Source: Agromyces albus
Lineage (GTDB): Bacteria; Actinomycetota; Actinomycetes; Actinomycetales; Microbacteriaceae
DNA: 64,000 nucleotides
Direction of reading: 5' to 3'
NCBI RefSeq assembly: GCF_004134825.1
Contig: NZ_SDPN01000015.1
Location: 1-64,000, forward strand
This document shows positions 60,875-64,000 of the stretch, piece by piece. The notes below the pieces were generated by a model that was given only the letters and a program-made list of their open reading frames with translations, did not search any database and was not told the DNA's origin. The position numbers and the translations under genes were made by a program. Each line of letters opens with the position of its first letter. Position 1 is the first letter of the stretch.

Positions 60875-62647
60875 TCGGGGCGCGCCGAAGAGGCCTTCGC
60901 CGTGCCGATGGAGCAGTTCGTAGGCCTCGCCGTACGTCTCGGGCTCGGGGGTGCCCGGCGCATATCGCGCGAGCAGCAGGCCGACGAGCCCGCGGGCGGG
61001 CGGGCTCAGCGGCTTGTCCTTGTGGGCGTGGCCGGGGTGGGGCGCTGCGGCCTGCGGATTCGGCGGCAGGTACTGCGGGGTGGTCGTGGGCCAGGTGACC
61101 GGATGCCTCGGGGCATCGAGGTTGATCGCAGCGAACAGGTCGTTCGCACCCTCGTCGCGCCGCGTGAGCGGCTTCAGTCCGTGCAGCCTGCTGAGGGTCG
61201 AGATGACCGCGGCATGGTGGAGTTCGTCGTGCACGATCGTGCCCGCCCGCGTGTAGGCGGAGACGGCGATGGCCGGCACGCGGCATCCGAGCCGGTCGAA
61301 GGTGAAGCCCATCTCACCGGCGACGCCGTCGTCGGGCGGCGTCGCGGCCGGCGGTGCGACGTGGTCGTAGCATCCGCCGTGCTCGTCGAAGGTGATGAGG
61401 AGCAGGGTGTTCAGGGCGTTGGAGCCGCTCGACGAGGCACTGGCCCTGACCGACGAGTAGATCTCGTGGATGAGGGCCTCGCCCGCGCGAACGTCGGAGA
61501 TCGCGCTGTCGATGACCTCCTGCCCGTCGACATCGCTCTCTTTCAGCTTGCCGACCGGCGGGTGGAAGTCGTTGTGGTTGTAGATCATCCGCGGCTCGAT
61601 GAACGCGTAGGCCGGCAGTGTTCCGTTCCCCACGTCGGCGTAGAACTGCTGCATCGTCGCGAAGCGCTCGGTGCGCCAGTACTGCTCGAGCACGGGCGCG
61701 TGCAGCACCCCGGTGAACGAGACGAGCTGGATCTCGTCGAAGTAGATGCGCCAGCTGATGCCCGCCTCTTCGAGCCGGTTGAAGATCGTCGGCGCCTCGG
61801 GTGCATCGAGCCACTTGTCGTAGCCGCCGCCGTGCTTGTTCGTGACGAACCCGTGCGAGGTCGATGCGTGGAAGAACGAGCGGTTGCAGAAGGTCTGCGA
61901 GGGCACGGCGCAGAACCAGCTGTCGAAGACGGCGAACTCGCGCGCGAGCGTGGAGAGCACGGGGAGCATCTCGGGTGAGAACGATCCCATGATCTGCCGT
62001 GCTTCGGCAGGGTCGGGCTGGACGCCCTTCTTCAGCCGCGCGTAGTTCACGTGATAGTCGGTGAGGAATCCGTCCATCGTGGGCGAGCTCCCGGACTTCG
62101 GCGCGTTGTACGGCGCCGCCATGTGCTCGACGAAGAGCTCGGCGTTCGTGACGGGGTCGATCGTGCCGAAGAGCTGCGTATTGACGTGAGGGAACTCCTC
62201 ACCAGGATCGGGATCGGGTCGTCCCATGATCTCGTCGGTCGCGCCTTCGTAGACGTGAGCCGCCACGTGCGTGCCGTCGGGGGCGGTGTTGCCGTAGTCA
62301 CCGAACGCGAGCCCGTCGAAGCGGCGCCCGTCGGTGAGGTCGTCGCTCGAGTAGAGCCAACCGAGGAGATTGTCGAACGAGCGGTTCTCGCCCATCACGA
62401 CGATGAGATGGTCGAACCCCGCCTCGACCCTCGGGCTCAGCGGCGTGAAGTCGGCGACGCCGTCGGCGAACCCCAGCGAGTGCCCGATCGCACCGCCGAT
62501 CGCGGCGCCCGCGCCGCCGCCGACGACGGCCCCGGCAGCGGCGACCCCGCCGAACCTGAGGAAGTCGCGCCTCGTCGAGCCGCCCGACGAGCCGTCGGGC
62601 TCGTGCTCGCCTCCCTGGTCAGGGTCGCGCTCGTCGCTCGATGCCAT
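60872..62647 (-). CDS. Tat-exported phospholipase C-like phosphoesterase
   Basis: 591 residues. A Tat signal peptide '[32 protein letters not shown]' (Arg26-Arg27) precedes the phosphoesterase domain '[20 protein letters not shown]' with the nucleophile Glu-Asn-Arg-Ser-Phe-Asp block, '[18 protein letters not shown]', '[19 protein letters not shown]' and '[19 protein letters not shown]' metal-site motifs. Acts outside the membrane on phospholipids or other phosphodiesters. ATG 62647 preferred over a GTG seven codons upstream in a repeat. It ends just before gatC on the same strand. Confidence 0.92.
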   Translation of the reverse strand: MASSDERDPDQGGEHEPDGSSGGSTRRDFLRFGGVAAAGAVVGGGAGAAIGGAIGHSLGFADGVADFTPLSPRVEAGFDHLIVVMGENRSFDNLLGWLYSSDDLTDGRRFDGLAFGDYGNTAPDGTHVAAHVYEGATDEIMGRPDPDPGEEFPHVNTQLFGTIDPVTNAELFVEHMAAPYNAPKSGSSPTMDGFLTDYHVNYARLKKGVQPDPAEARQIMGSFSPEMLPVLSTLAREFAVFDSWFCAVPSQTFCNRSFFHASTSHGFVTNKHGGGYDKWLDAPEAPTIFNRLEEAGISWRIYFDEIQLVSFTGVLHAPVLEQYWRTERFATMQQFYADVGNGTLPAYAFIEPRMIYNHNDFHPPVGKLKESDVDGQEVIDSAISDVRAGEALIHEIYSSVRASASSSGSNALNTLLLITFDEHGGCYDHVAPPAATPPDDGVAGEMGFTFDRLGCRVPAIAVSAYTRAGTIVHDELHHAAVISTLSRLHGLKPLTRRDEGANDLFAAINLDAPRHPVTWPTTTPQYLPPNPQAAAPHPGHAHKDKPLSPPARGLVGLLLARYAPGTPEPETYGEAYELLHRHGEGLFGAPR

Positions 62648-62661
62648 GTGCCCCCACGCCT

Positions 62662-64000
<1,339 letters not shown>

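Overview
This is a GC-rich window (I estimate about 70% G+C), densely coding on both strands, with no gene-free gap longer than about 220 bases. Gene content and style point to an actinobacterium of the Microbacteriaceae (an Agromyces/Leifsonia-like genome). The pointers are gatCAB, an EttA-type ABC-F protein, an oligoribonuclease, a DUF6993-type lipoprotein, a YkoE-type thiamine ECF cassette, many GTG starts and many leaderless starts. The family assignment is inference from protein types, not from a database search. I see no mobile element, CRISPR array, prophage or rRNA.

Layout. 1-6.5 kb: the tail of a very large polytopic membrane protein, an NTF2-like protein, tRNA-Gly, a CDF cation transporter, a YciI-like protein, a Dps ferritin and a small membrane protein. 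6.5-10.2 kb: a minus-strand unit encoding a lipoprotein multicopper oxidase, a NarL-type sensor kinase and its response regulator. 10.3-19.6 kb: a long minus-strand peptide-uptake operon (solute-binding lipoprotein, M14 carboxypeptidase, two permeases, GbsR/MarR regulator, double ATPase, PaiB-like flavoprotein, YtcJ-like amidohydrolase). 19.8-22.4 kb: DUF2332, rpiB and a Nei-type DNA glycosylase. 22.5-33.2 kb: two paralogous M1 aminopeptidases bracket an ABC exporter and a two-component system, followed by a MscS channel and a group II truncated globin. 33.3-38.2 kb: an FAD dehydrogenase, a TesB thioesterase, a Rieske lipoprotein paired with a DUF2231 membrane protein, and a hot-dog thioesterase. 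38.2-49.7 kb: ettA, a DUF6993-type lipoprotein, ssb, msrA, an aldo/keto reductase, nadE, a cation/proton antiporter, tRNA-Arg, a P-loop kinase, orn, tRNA-His, a zincin and a penicillin-binding-protein-like protein that lacks its nucleophile. 49.7-53.6 kb: a TPP-riboswitch-controlled ECF thiamine-precursor transporter with an extra P-loop kinase. 53.6-64 kb: a GerW/YtfJ-like protein, dinB, a low-complexity protein, an acyltransferase, gatB-gatA-gatC, a Tat-exported phospholipase C-like phosphoesterase and the 3' part of ligA.

The most unusual signals are not genes. (i) The word GCATCCG / CGGATGC is several-fold over-represented on both strands, including in intergenic DNA. (ii) At least 15 genes start directly downstream of a TAnnnT box at a fixed 6-7 nt distance, so they are probably leaderless. 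In three of these places the TAG stop codon of the preceding gene is the first half of the -10 box. (iii) Two divergent gene pairs share a symmetric TAnnnTA box that reads as a -10 element in both directions.
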